From: Actinoalloteichus hymeniacidonis
GTDB taxonomy: Bacteria > Actinomycetota > Actinomycetes > Mycobacteriales > Pseudonocardiaceae
Direction: 5' to 3'
Assembly (NCBI RefSeq): GCF_014203365.1
Contig: NZ_JACHIS010000001.1
Span: forward strand, 1,054,001-1,118,000
Length of the DNA stretch: 64,000 nt
Below are positions 47,105 through 56,181 of this stretch, one piece after another (within the stretch, counting starts at the first letter, position 1; each line of letters opens with the position of its first letter). Position numbers and translations under genes: made by a program. The notes under the pieces were generated by a model. The model ran no database searches, was not told where the DNA came from, and saw only the letters and a list, made by a program, of their open reading frames with translations.

Positions 47105-47456
47105 GTGGAGTCCTTCCGTGTACTTCGTTCGGCCCGGTCCTCTCGTTCGTCAGACCTGTCCGTAGGACGTCTCGTCGAAGGACGGGGTTGCCCGCCGCCC
47201 TTGATCGGGAGGTTCCCCCGACGGAGTGCGAGGCTGCGGGCGAGAGCTATCGGATCGGCATCCGAGCAGGTCACGCGCGCGGTGTCGGTCTGCGGCCGCG
47301 AGGCTCGGGCCTTGTCGAATCGGGCGGTGCGCAATTCGACGAGCCCGGACCGCTTATCTCACGGCGTCGGGTGCCAGAAGTCACATCGGAGCAGATCGCC
47401 GCTGCGTGCCGCCGCCAATCGGTCCGGTCGGTAGCACCTCGCCGCCATAGGCGGGC
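47105..47456. other. Intergenic region upstream of the DUF4232 gene
   Basis: About 350 bases with no complete gene. The last part (about 47370-47425) reads RRRVPEVTSEQIAAA in the frame ending at 47460, which loosely resembles the first helix of a TetR protein. Together with the TetR C-terminal piece downstream it may mark a deleted regulator gene. Confidence 0.35.
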
Positions 47457-47852
47457 GTGATGAAGCCGTGGTGTTCGGCCGGTAGCGCCTCGACGGGCAG
47501 TGCCCGTAGGCAGTCCAGCGCGGTGGTCGGATCGGGGCGCGGGCACCGCGACCTGCGGGTGGCGCTCGCCTTCACCGCACGGGCGCTCGTCGACCCGGAA
47601 CTGGGCGACCGGCTGCGCGAGGACTACCTCGGCTTCCAAACGCTGATCTCGCAGCTGCTGCGCTCCGCCCAAGCTGCGGGCGAGCTCACCCCGGGCGTCG
47701 ACCCCTCGGCCGCCGCAGCCAGATTCTTCGCGCTCCTCGACGGGCTCGGCACCCAGGTACTGATCGGAAACCACTCCGCCATGGCCGCGCGAGAGCTGGC
47801 CTCGGGTGCCATCGCCGCCCTGTTTCGGGACAGCCGGGCGCGCTCGGACTGA
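47457..47852 (+). pseudogene. TetR-family regulator, C-terminal remnant
   Basis: From about 47545 the translation LRVALAFTARALVDPELGD, LISQLLRSAQAAGEL, VDPSAAAARFFALLDGLGTQ matches the ligand-binding C-terminal half of TetR/AcrR proteins and ends normally at a TGA. The N-terminal helix-turn-helix is missing: residues before position ~30 are low-complexity Ser/Gly/Arg and no ribosome site precedes the ATG. The protein would lack DNA binding, so I read it as a truncated gene. An alternative is a short real protein that only dimerises with a full-length TetR. Confidence 0.65.
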
Positions 47853-48008
47853 CGAAGGGCTCGCCCCGCCACACCGGCCGAGCCGGAACAGTCGATCCGC
47901 GCTGCCGATCGAGGATCACCATGTCCGGCAGCGCGTCCGGGGCTGTTCGGCGCCCGCACCGGCATAGGTTGTGCTCGAACACCGGTGGCGGGCGGGGAGG
48001 CGGACACG

Positions 48009-49337
48009 GTGGACGAGGACGGACTCCGGGAGCATGTCGAGGCCGAGGACCTCGTCGGGCTACGTCGATGGCTCGACGGGCGCCCACCACACGAGGTGGC
48101 CGCCGAACTCGCCCGGTTGGACGCCCCATCGATGGCCCTGCCGTTCCGACTGCTGGACAAGGACAGGGCGCTGGAGGTCTTCGAGGAACTCGACCCCGTC
48201 CACCAGCAGTGCGTGCTCACCGGGCTACGCGAGAAGGCCTACCAGGAGCTCGTCGAGGGCATGGACCCCGACGACCGGGCCCGAATGCTCGCCGAGGCGC
48301 CCGCCACGGTGGTGCGGCGGGTGCTGGCCGGCCTGAGCCCGCGCGAACGACGGTCCACGGCGGCGCTGCTGGGTTATCCCGACGACTCCGCAGGCCGGGT
48401 GATGACGCCCGAGGTCGTCTGGCTGCATCCGCAGCAGACGGTCGCCGAGGCGCTGGTCGAGGTCCGCACCCGGGGAGCCGAGGCCGAGACGATCTACACC
48501 CTGCCCGTCATCGACACCGGACGACGGCTGCTCGGGGTCGTCTCGCTGCGCACGCTGGTGCTCAGCGGAACCGAGGAACGTGTCGAGCAGGTGGCGATCA
48601 GCTCGCCCAGCGTCGCGGCCACCGACCAGGCCGAGGCCGCCGCCCGGCTCATGCAGGAGGCCGACCTGCTCGGTCTTCCGGTGGTCGACAGCGAGGGCAG
48701 GCTCGTCGGGATGCTCACCGTGGACGACGCCATCGAGGTGATCGAGGCGGCCGACACCGAGGACGCCGAACGACAGTCGGCGGCCAGTCCGCTGGGCAAG
48801 CCCTATCTCGCGGCGAGCGTGTTCACCCTGGCGCGCTCCCGGCTGCCCTGGCTGTTGCTGCTCATCGTGGCCGCCACCATGACCGTCAACGTCCTGCAGT
48901 TCTTCGAGGCCAGCCTCGCGGAGGTGACCGCGCTGGCGCTGTTCATCCCGCTGATCACCGGTAGCGGGGGCAATGCCGGATCGCAGTCGGCGACCTCGAT
49001 CGTGCGGGCGTTGGCCGTCGGCGATGTGCGCCTCGGCGATCTGCCGAGGGTGATCTGGCGGGAGAGCAGGGTCGGGTTGTTGCTGGGGCTGGCGTTGGCG
49101 TTGATCGGTCTACTGGTCTGTTCCCTGTTCGCGGGCTGGCAGCTGGGGCTCGTCGTCGGAATCTCGCTGATCGTGGTCTGTACCTGGGCGGCCATCGTTG
49201 GCGGGGGCATGCCGCTGCTGGCCAGGAAGATCGGCGTCGACCCCGCCGTGGTGTCGGCACCCATGGTCACCACCCTGGTCGACGCCACGGCATTGATCAT
49301 CTACTTCCTGACAGCTCACCTGATCCTGAACGTCTGA
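48009..49337 (+). CDS. mgtE: Magnesium transporter MgtE
   Basis: 442 residues from GTG 48009, chosen because GGGGAGG lies eight bases before it; GTG 47985 is eight codons earlier. Domains: MgtE N domain (about 1-110, PPHEVAAELARL, ELDP..QQCVLTGL), two CBS domains (about 130-250, ending VVDSEGRLVGMLTVDDAIEVI), then five membrane helices with the pore signature PLITGSGGNAGSQSATSIVRALA. It is a magnesium channel gated by cytosolic magnesium through the N and CBS domains. No M-box leader is seen upstream. Confidence 0.95.
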   Translation: MDEDGLREHVEAEDLVGLRRWLDGRPPHEVAAELARLDAPSMALPFRLLDKDRALEVFEELDPVHQQCVLTGLREKAYQELVEGMDPDDRARMLAEAPATVVRRVLAGLSPRERRSTAALLGYPDDSAGRVMTPEVVWLHPQQTVAEALVEVRTRGAEAETIYTLPVIDTGRRLLGVVSLRTLVLSGTEERVEQVAISSPSVAATDQAEAAARLMQEADLLGLPVVDSEGRLVGMLTVDDAIEVIEAADTEDAERQSAASPLGKPYLAASVFTLARSRLPWLLLLIVAATMTVNVLQFFEASLAEVTALALFIPLITGSGGNAGSQSATSIVRALAVGDVRLGDLPRVIWRESRVGLLLGLALALIGLLVCSLFAGWQLGLVVGISLIVVCTWAAIVGGGMPLLARKIGVDPAVVSAPMVTTLVDATALIIYFLTAHLILNV

Positions 49338-49553
49338 CCGCCGAGCACGGGCGGTGCCGCAGGCTGCGGGCGGCGGCGGGGTTCGGTGGGCCGCCATCGC
49401 CGGTGGGCCGGACCACCTGAGAACATCGAGTCGTCGATGAGAGGGTCGGCCGCGCGAACGAACGGCAGGCCCCGTGCGTCCGAAGTGAATGAGACGAGAA
49501 CCGAGCGTCCCCATGTCGAGAACGTTCTGCCGACCACCTGGAGTGGTGTGCCG

Positions 49554-50174
49554 ATGACCACCCCTGCCTCCGCGCCTCGTCTCGACTGGACCACCTGGTG
49601 GCGGGCCTGCGCCTGGCTGGCGGTCAGTGCCACCGGCAGCATCGCGATCGGACAGCTGTTCGACGCGGCATCGGTCCTGCGCGGCTGCGGCGATGCTTTC
49701 GGCCACCCGCTGACCGGCAGGCTGGACTCGACCGAGTGTCTGCTGGTCGAGAACGGCATCCCGGTGTTCCAGCTGCCCTGGCTGGATCTCGCGGTGATGG
49801 GCGGCTTAGCACTCATCGCGCTGGTCGGTGTCCTGCTCACCATGCGTGCCGTGCGGGTAGGAGGCGGACTGCGGGCCGCCGCACTGCCCGTTCCCGCGCT
49901 GTTGCTGATCTGCGGCATCTCGGCCTGGCGCGAGGCGCGATTGATCGCTCCGAACTCGTGGTTCGTGCATCCCGCCGTCATCACGCAGGACCCGGCCGCT
50001 TCCTACTCTTACAGCTTCAACACCGACCCGGTATACGAGATGCGTACCCCCGGTGGCCTCTTCGAGTTGCCCACCCCGCAGCCCTGGTGGGTGCTCGCGT
50101 TGTTGGCGGCGCTGGTGAGCCTGGTCGTCGTGTTGAACGCCCGGACCGCCCGCGCGGCGGTCTCCCGAACTTGA
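49554..50174 (+). CDS. Four-helix membrane protein, first of a tandem pair
   Basis: 206 residues from ATG 49554. Helices at about 13-33, 70-92, 100-118 and 175-195, with an external loop carrying two Cys (RGCGDAFG, STECLLV) and a loop before the last helix with GLFELPTPQPWW. No named family. It shares layout, Cys spacing and the segments 'P.L.GRL....C' and 'VF.LP' with the next gene, so the two look like diverged duplicates. Function unknown. Confidence 0.7.
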   Translation: MTTPASAPRLDWTTWWRACAWLAVSATGSIAIGQLFDAASVLRGCGDAFGHPLTGRLDSTECLLVENGIPVFQLPWLDLAVMGGLALIALVGVLLTMRAVRVGGGLRAAALPVPALLLICGISAWREARLIAPNSWFVHPAVITQDPAASYSYSFNTDPVYEMRTPGGLFELPTPQPWWVLALLAALVSLVVVLNARTARAAVSRT

Positions 50175-50257
50175 TCCGCCGATGTCCTGGCGTGCCGAAG
50201 GGGCTTCTCGGATCGCGCAGGCGATCAACCCAAAGCGCCCATAGACGTCATTCGGGT

Positions 50258-50872
50258 ATGAGTAAACGCAGATTTGACGGGTCCGTCCCATTGTGGTGGT
50301 GGATCCTCGTCGGACTGCTGTTCGTCACGAGCCTGTTGCCCGCCGCCGCGTGGCTCTGGTACGGGGTCCGGGTGATGTCCGACTGCGTGGGCGGCTACGA
50401 CAATCCTGGCCTGTCCGGGCGGTTGGAGGGCTGGTGGTGCGTGTTGTCGCTGGACGGCGCCGTCTTCTTCCGGCTACCCGCGGCCGAGGTGATAGCCAGT
50501 GGACTGACCGCCAGCGCGGTGGCCGTGATGACGTTGTTGGTGATGGGCGCCGCCGGGCGCCGGGCGGCGCGTTGGCTGGCGCTGCCCGCCATTCCCGCGA
50601 TGTTGGCCATCGGCATGGTGATGAGCCGCCGCTCCCTCGATATCGCCACCGGCTATGTCGGGGACTGGTTCCTGTTGACCCCGGACATGCCGGCCCTGGA
50701 GAGCTACGCGCTGCGAATGCAAGCCGACGAGCTCCTGGTCCGGACTCCGACCGTCGACGTGCTGTTACCGGAGCCGCCGGGGTTCTGGCGGGATTCGGCC
50801 CTGATCGCCCTGGCGCTGTCCGTGGCGGTCGCGATCGCCACCGCGCGGCTGATGGTCGGCGATCAACAATGA
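50258..50872 (+). CDS. Four-helix membrane protein, second of a tandem pair
   Basis: 204 residues from ATG 50258. It has the same plan as the preceding gene: N-terminal helix (WWWILVGLLFVTSLLPAAAWLWY), Cys-containing loop (SDCVGGYDNPGLSGRLEGWWC), two central helices (VAVMTLLVMGAAG; LALPAIPAMLAIGMVM), an external segment, and LLPEPPGFW before a last helix. There is no ribosome site, so it may be leaderless or coupled across the 83-base gap. Function unknown. Confidence 0.7.
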   Translation: MSKRRFDGSVPLWWWILVGLLFVTSLLPAAAWLWYGVRVMSDCVGGYDNPGLSGRLEGWWCVLSLDGAVFFRLPAAEVIASGLTASAVAVMTLLVMGAAGRRAARWLALPAIPAMLAIGMVMSRRSLDIATGYVGDWFLLTPDMPALESYALRMQADELLVRTPTVDVLLPEPPGFWRDSALIALALSVAVAIATARLMVGDQQ

Positions 50873-50936
50873 AGCGGCGCCCCGTCCGTTCGCCGGACGA
50901 GACGCCGCTTCGTGAATCCGTGGTCGAGATCGATGC

Positions 50937-53729
50937 TCAGGAGACGCCGGGATCGGAGGTCTGCGGCCCCGCCGCCTGGACGTCCTCGATCCGATAGCGC
51001 CGGGCGGCCTGCTCGGCCACCGAGTGCTCGATGTCGCCGCGCCGCGCCAACGCCAACAGGGTGCCGACCGTGATCGACTCGGCGTCGACGAGGAACTTCC
51101 GCCGCGCCGCCGGTCTGGTGTCGGAGAAGCCGAACCCGTCGGTGCCCAGGGTGAGCATGTCGGTGGGTACCCACGGCCGGATCAGGTCCGGAACCGCACG
51201 CATCCAGTCCGACACCGCGACCACCGGACCGCCGGTGCCCTCCAACGCGCTGGTCACGTGGGGCACCGCCCGCTTGGCGCCCGGCCGGATCAGGTTGTCC
51301 TGCTCGGCCCGCACGGCCTCCCTACGCAACTCCGCCCACGAGGTCGCCGACCAGACCGCCGCCTGCACGCCGTGGTTCTCCGTGAGGAGTTGCTGGGCCT
51401 TGAGCGCCCAGGGCAGTGCGACGCCCGAGGCGAGGATCTGTGCCGTGGGCCCATCGCCCGCAGGTGCCTTCGCGTACTGGTACAACCCGCGCAGCAGACC
51501 GTCGACGTCGAGGTTCTCCGGCTCGGCGGGCTGCTGGTACGGGTCGTTGTAGACGGTGAGGTAGAACATGATGTCCTCGCCGTGCGGGAACTCCTCGGAC
51601 TCCCCGTACATCCGACGCAGACCGTCCTTGACGATGTGCGCGACCTCGAACGACCACGCCGGGTCGTAGGAGACCACCGCGGGGTTCGTCGCGGCCAGCA
51701 ACAGCGAGTGTCCGTCGTTGTGCTGGAGACCCTCGCCGGTCAGCGTCGTCCTACCCGCGGTGGCGCCGAGCACGAAGCCCCTGGCCATCTGGTCCGCGGC
51801 CGCCCAGATTCCGTCGCCGGTGCGCTGGAACCCGAACATCGAGTAGAAGATGTAGACCGGGATCATGTGCTCGCCGTGGGTGGCGTACGAGGTGGCGGCC
51901 GCCGTGAACGAGGCCGTCGAACCGCCCTCGTTGATGCCCTCGTGCAGGATCTGACCCTGTTCGCTCTCCTTGTAGGCGAGCATCAGCTGTGCGTCCACCG
52001 AGGTGTACAGCTGGCCGTTGGGGTTGTAGATCTTCTGCGTCGGGAACATCGAGTCCATCCCGAACGTGCGTGCCTCATCCGGGATGATCGGCACCAGCCT
52101 CGGCCCGATCTCGGCGTCCTTGGCCAGGTCGCGGATCAGCCGCACGAAGGCCATCGTCGTGGCGACCTCCTGCTTGCCGGAGCCGCGCTTGACGACGTCG
52201 TAGATCTTGTCGCCCGGCAGCACCAACGGCTTGGCCTTGACGCGGCGCTCCGGCAGGAAACCGCCGAGCTTGCGGCGCCGGTCCAGCAGGTACTGGATCT
52301 CGGGCGCGTCCTCGCCGGGGTGGTAGTACGGCGGGAGGTAGGGATCGGCCTCCAGCTGCGCGTCGCTGATCGGGACCCGGGTGCTGTCGCGGAACAGCTT
52401 GAGGTCGTTGAGGGTCATCTTCTTCATCTGGTGCGTGGCGTTGCGACCCGCGAAGGTCGGCCCCAGACCGTAACCCTTGATCGTCTTGGCCAGGATCACC
52501 GTGGGCTGGCCGTGGTGGCTCATCGCGGCCTGGTAGGCGGCGTGCACCTTGCGGTAGTCGTGGCCGCCGCGTTTGAGGTTCCAGATCTGCTGGTCGGTGT
52601 AGTCGTTGACCAGTTCCTTGGCCCGGGGGTCGCGCCCGAAGAAGTGCTCCCGGACGTAGGCGCCGTCATTGGCCTTGTACGTCTGGTAGTCGCCGTCCGG
52701 CGTGGTGTTCATCAGGTTGACCAGCGCGCCGTCCCGGTCGCCGTGCAGCAGCGAGTCCCACTCGCGGCCCCAGATCACCTTGATGACGTTCCAGCCCGCG
52801 CCCCGGAAGTAGGACTCCAGCTCCTGGATGATCTTGCCGTTGCCGCGAACCGGGCCATCCAGCCGCTGCAGGTTGCAGTTGATCACGAACGTGAGGTTGT
52901 CCAAGCCCTCGTTCGCGGCGACGTGGATCAGTCCGCGCGACTCCGGCTCGTCCATCTCGCCGTCGCCGAGGAACGCCCAGACATGCTGGTCGGAGGTGTC
53001 CTTGATGCCCCGGTTGTGCAGGTACCGGTTGAATCGCGCCTGGTAGATCGCGTTCATCGGGCCGAGGCCCATCGATACCGTCGGGAACTCCCAGAAGTGC
53101 GGCATCAGCCGGGGATGCGGGTAGGACGGGAGTCCGCCGCCCGGGCCCGCGTGGGAGTACTCCTGACGGAAGCCGTCGAGCTGCGACTCGGTGAGCCTGC
53201 CTTCGAGGAACGCCCTGGCGTAGATGCCGGGGGAGGCGTGGCCCTGGATGAAGATGTGGTCGCCGCCGCCCGGGTGATCCTTGCCTCGGAAGAACCAGTT
53301 GAAGCCGACCTCGTAGAGCGTCGCGGAGGACGCGTAGGTCGAGATGTGTCCGCCGACCCCGATGCCCGGCCGCTGGGCCCGGTGCACGGTCATCGCGGCG
53401 TTCCAGCGGATCCACGCGCGGTAGCGGCGTTCGGTCTCCTCGTCCCCGGGGAACCAGGGCTCCACCTCGGTGGGGATCGAGTTCACGTAGTCGGTGGAGG
53501 TCAGCGACGGCAGGCCGACGCCGCTCTCTCTAGCTCGCTCCAGGAGCCGCAGCATCACGTACCTGGCGCGCTGTCTGCCGGTGGTGGACAGGACCGAGTC
53601 GAAGCTTTCCAGCCACTCGGCTGTCTCCTCCGGGTCGATGTCCGGAAGGTGCGCGGCAAGGCCGTCACGGATCACACGTACCCGAGGGGGCGCGTTGTCG
53701 GCGGCGTTGCCGTTGTTCTGCGGGGCCAA
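50937..53729 (-). CDS. aceE: Pyruvate dehydrogenase E1 component (homodimeric)
   Basis: 930 residues. Start TTG 53729 is preferred because CGAGGAG lies just before it; a second TTG at 53762 would place that site inside the gene. The N-terminus [18 protein letters not shown] is typical, and the thiamine-diphosphate motif appears as [15 protein letters not shown] with [18 protein letters not shown]. It decarboxylates pyruvate in the pyruvate dehydrogenase complex; no E2/E3 genes are nearby, as is normal for actinobacteria. It stands opposite DUF3052, with ahpE beyond, an arrangement I recall from mycobacteria. Confidence 0.96.
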   Translation of the reverse strand: MAPQNNGNAADNAPPRVRVIRDGLAAHLPDIDPEETAEWLESFDSVLSTTGRQRARYVMLRLLERARESGVGLPSLTSTDYVNSIPTEVEPWFPGDEETERRYRAWIRWNAAMTVHRAQRPGIGVGGHISTYASSATLYEVGFNWFFRGKDHPGGGDHIFIQGHASPGIYARAFLEGRLTESQLDGFRQEYSHAGPGGGLPSYPHPRLMPHFWEFPTVSMGLGPMNAIYQARFNRYLHNRGIKDTSDQHVWAFLGDGEMDEPESRGLIHVAANEGLDNLTFVINCNLQRLDGPVRGNGKIIQELESYFRGAGWNVIKVIWGREWDSLLHGDRDGALVNLMNTTPDGDYQTYKANDGAYVREHFFGRDPRAKELVNDYTDQQIWNLKRGGHDYRKVHAAYQAAMSHHGQPTVILAKTIKGYGLGPTFAGRNATHQMKKMTLNDLKLFRDSTRVPISDAQLEADPYLPPYYHPGEDAPEIQYLLDRRRKLGGFLPERRVKAKPLVLPGDKIYDVVKRGSGKQEVATTMAFVRLIRDLAKDAEIGPRLVPIIPDEARTFGMDSMFPTQKIYNPNGQLYTSVDAQLMLAYKESEQGQILHEGINEGGSTASFTAAATSYATHGEHMIPVYIFYSMFGFQRTGDGIWAAADQMARGFVLGATAGRTTLTGEGLQHNDGHSLLLAATNPAVVSYDPAWSFEVAHIVKDGLRRMYGESEEFPHGEDIMFYLTVYNDPYQQPAEPENLDVDGLLRGLYQYAKAPAGDGPTAQILASGVALPWALKAQQLLTENHGVQAAVWSATSWAELRREAVRAEQDNLIRPGAKRAVPHVTSALEGTGGPVVAVSDWMRAVPDLIRPWVPTDMLTLGTDGFGFSDTRPAARRKFLVDAESITVGTLLALARRGDIEHSVAEQAARRYRIEDVQAAGPQTSDPGVS

Positions 53730-54034
53730 GGGATCTCCTCGCCAACGTTCGACAGTCGTCAAGCTGGGCTTCGCCCAACGTCGTCATCCTTCACCATGGT
53801 CGTCGCAGACCGCTGGTGCCGTCATCTGTACCCGTCGGTAACTTTTTGGCGACGCGGGTACCCTGACCGGTGGTGATTCGATCTCCTGCGGCGTGTCCAC
53901 CTGGCAGCGGTTGCGCTCAAGGGCCCGATCGGTGTTCGCTAGCCGGAATCGGTCGTAGGAGACTGGACAGAACAAACGTGTGTGAGGGTCGTTTCGAGGC
54001 CCTGGCACCTCCACCGTAGGAGGAGTGGTAAGCC
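53730..54034. promoter_or_regulatory. Divergent promoter region between aceE and DUF3052
   Basis: 305 bases without a gene between two outward-reading genes, so it must hold both promoters. A short A/T-rich patch (TAACTTTTTGG, 53838-53848) lies on the aceE side, and AGGAGGAG (54017-54024) is the ribosome site of the DUF3052 gene. I see no convincing operator. Confidence 0.5.
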
Positions 54035-54454
54035 GTGGTCGCCGCGGGAGACGCCGGAAAGGTCGGCGTCGCCGACAGGCTCGGGATCGAGCCGGAGATG
54101 GTGGTCCAGGAGATCGGCTGGGACGAGGACGTCGATGACGAACTCCGCTCAGCGGTCCAGGAACGTTGCGGCAGTGAGCTGCTCGACGAGGATGTGGACG
54201 AGGTCGTGGATGTCGTCCTGCTGTGGTGGCGGGATGACGACGGCGACCTGGTGGACACACTCGTCGACGCGATATCTCCGCTGGCCGACAACGGCGTGAT
54301 CTGGGTCCTCACGCCGAAAACGGGCAGAGACGGCTATGTCGAGCCCAGTGAGATCGCTGAGGCCGCGCCGACGGCGGGACTGTCTCAGACGTCCAGCGTG
54401 AACGTCGCGGAGGACTGGTCTGCAACACGACTGGTCTCACCGAGGAAACGCTGA
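54035..54454 (+). CDS. DUF3052 family protein
   Basis: 139 residues from GTG 54035 after AGGAGGAG. Acidic and cytoplasmic, with the family pattern VADRLGIEPEMVVQEIGWDEDVDDELR, VDVVLLWWRDDDGDLVDTLVDA, GVIWVLTPKTGRDGYVEPSEI and a closing DWSATRLV. It is an actinobacterial family of unknown function that stays between aceE and ahpE in related genomes; it is probably co-transcribed with ahpE (95-base gap). Confidence 0.92.
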   Translation: MVAAGDAGKVGVADRLGIEPEMVVQEIGWDEDVDDELRSAVQERCGSELLDEDVDEVVDVVLLWWRDDDGDLVDTLVDAISPLADNGVIWVLTPKTGRDGYVEPSEIAEAAPTAGLSQTSSVNVAEDWSATRLVSPRKR

Positions 54455-54549
54455 ACCCACCATCTCCCGTACACCGCTGTCCCGGTCTGCCCCGAAGCGG
54501 TCCGGACAGCTCCCACCAGAGCTCATGCACCAGAGAAGGGGTCGCGTCA

Positions 54550-55014
54550 ATGACGGTCGAGGTCGGTACCCAGGCCCCAGACTTCACGCTCAACGACTAC
54601 AACAAGCAGCCTGTCACGCTGTCGTCGTTCCGGGGCGACAGCAACGTGCTACTGGTTTTCTACCCCTTCGCGTTCAGCGGAATCTGCACCGGTGAGCTGT
54701 GCCAGATCCGTGACGAGTTCGCGGAGTACCAGGGCGCGGACGTCACGGTGCTCGGTGTCTCGACCGACACGTCGTTCGCCCTCAAGACGTGGGCGGACCA
54801 ACAGGGCTACACCTTCCCGCTGCTGTCGGACTTCTGGCCGCACGGGGCCGTGGCGCAGTCCTACGGCGTGTTCAACGAGGACGCCGGATTCGCCAACCGG
54901 GGCACCTTCCTGATCGACAAGGAGGGTGTCGTCCGGTTCGCCGAGCGCAATGGGGCGGGCGAGAAGCGCGACCAGGCGGGTTGGAAGAAGGCGGTCGCCG
55001 GACTGACGGCCTGA
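54550..55014 (+). CDS. ahpE: Peroxiredoxin AhpE
   Basis: 154 residues from ATG 54550 with GAGAAGGGG upstream. Thioredoxin fold with YPFAFSGICTGELC: peroxidatic Cys46 preceded by the conserved Pro39 and Thr-equivalent Ser43, then a second Cys51. Mycobacterial AhpE, as I recall, has Asp at the second position and works as a one-Cys enzyme recycled by mycothiol; the C-x4-C pair here would allow an internal disulfide, as in BCP-type peroxiredoxins. It reduces peroxides and peroxynitrite. A hairpin follows at 55022. Confidence 0.94.
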   Translation: MTVEVGTQAPDFTLNDYNKQPVTLSSFRGDSNVLLVFYPFAFSGICTGELCQIRDEFAEYQGADVTVLGVSTDTSFALKTWADQQGYTFPLLSDFWPHGAVAQSYGVFNEDAGFANRGTFLIDKEGVVRFAERNGAGEKRDQAGWKKAVAGLTA

Positions 55015-55021
55015 CTCGAAC

Positions 55022-55052
55022 GTGTCGGGAGGCAAGGTAGGCTTCCCGACAC
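55022..55052 (+). terminator. Terminator between ahpE and tRNA-Val
   Basis: A perfect 9-base stem GTGTCGGGA (55022-55030) / TCCCGACAC (55044-55052), which extends by further pairs with one mismatch, starts 8 bases after the ahpE stop. Confidence 0.75.
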
Positions 55053-55056
55053 GATC

Positions 55057-55128
55057 GGGCGCATAGCTCAGCGGGAGAGCACTCGGTTTACACCCGAGCG
55101 GTCGCAGGTTCGAATCCTGCTGCGCCCA
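55057..55128 (+). tRNA. tRNA-Val, anticodon TAC
   Basis: Full cloverleaf: acceptor arms GGGCGCA / TGCGCCC, D arm GCTC..GAGC, anticodon stem CTCGG / CCGAG with loop TTTACAC (anticodon TAC, reading GTA), T arm GCAGG TTCGAAT CCTGC, discriminator A. CCA is not encoded. No integrase or repeated tRNA end is seen beside it. Confidence 0.97.
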
Positions 55129-55426
55129 CTTGCGGGTCCCTCGTCGAGGACCCAATCCAGCTCGTCTCCACTCTTGCGCTTCCTCGGGTGATCCGATCGT
55201 GTTCTCATTTGCGCAGGTTCAGCGGGCAGGCTCGCGCCGCGCCCTGTCCGGGGGAGCGTTGCGCTCTCCGAGACACCGGCGCCGACGTCGTGCATCGATC
55301 GGACACGGCCAAGCCATCCGGGGTATCGCCCACATCGCAGGGGAAGGCCTCAGCCAAGGCTGTCGGCCAGGTTCGACATCGCCGTGACCCGGCAGGTGCA
55401 CGCACCATCCAGAGCGGAAGGACGAT

Positions 55427-56035
55427 ATGAGCGACACCGTCGACACCGGACCCGGTTGGATCGTCGATTTCTGGCTCGACCCGTCCTGCCCGCTGACTCG
55501 CAACACCGCAGGCTGGATCAAACTCGTCGCCGAAGAGGTCCCGTTAACGATCCGCTGGCGCGTGATGAGTCTGTCGGTGCTCAACGAGCATCGCGACGAC
55601 GATCCCGAGGACGATCCCCACGGCTACCTCTGGTTTCCGGCCCGAGTCGCCGCAGCCGTCCAGACCGAACACGGGCACGACGCACTCGGCGCCTTCTACG
55701 ACTCCCTCTGGGCTGATTCCGATGACACGGAACAGCAATGGATGGCTGGCATCCAGGAAGCGCTGCGGCGTGCCGGTCTGCCCGTCGAACTCGCGGAAGC
55801 CGGTATGTCCACCGAGTACGACACCGAACTGCGAGCCTCTCATCACGATGGTGTGAACCGCATCGAGGCCGAGATCGGTACCCCCGTGCTGGCGATCACC
55901 ACATCCGGTGGCGAGCAGACAGCGCTCTTCGGCCCCGTCCTGACGGCCATCCCGAGCCGAGAGGACGCGATACGCCTATGGGAGGCCACGCTCCTACTCG
56001 GCAGCATCCCGGACTTCCGTGAGATCAAGCGCTGA
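55427..56035 (+). CDS. Rv2466c-like DsbA-fold oxidoreductase, second active-site Cys missing
   Basis: 202 residues from ATG 55427 with GGAAGGA upstream. DsbA-like thioredoxin fold: WIVDFWLDPSCPLTRNTAGWI at the N-terminus, IRWRVMSLSVLNE, and the cis-Pro region IGTPVLAI. This resembles the mycothiol-dependent reductase Rv2466c of mycobacteria, which has a CPWC centre; here the motif is CPLT, so only the first Cys remains and any catalysis must be one-Cys and thiol-assisted. It stands alone; the ~300 bases before it contain no gene. Confidence 0.85.
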   Translation: MSDTVDTGPGWIVDFWLDPSCPLTRNTAGWIKLVAEEVPLTIRWRVMSLSVLNEHRDDDPEDDPHGYLWFPARVAAAVQTEHGHDALGAFYDSLWADSDDTEQQWMAGIQEALRRAGLPVELAEAGMSTEYDTELRASHHDGVNRIEAEIGTPVLAITTSGGEQTALFGPVLTAIPSREDAIRLWEATLLLGSIPDFREIKR

Positions 56036-56181
56036 ATCCCTGCGTCGGCGAGGACGACGCGATGCCGCGAGTTGTCTCGTCAACGCGGGTCGGGCAGAGC
56101 CGTAGTCACCGGTAAGCGCTGGACGCCCGCGAGACGCCCCGCTGATCCGTGCCCGGTCCATCTCCATCGAGACGGCCACGA

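Noticed and set aside
51024-53876. 950-codon plus-strand frame opposite aceE
   Set aside because: Antisense shadow of aceE; no domain, no ribosome site, biased composition.
55057-55426. tRNA-Val as an integration site
   Set aside because: No integrase gene, no duplicated tRNA 3' end and no composition change in the following ~300 bases.
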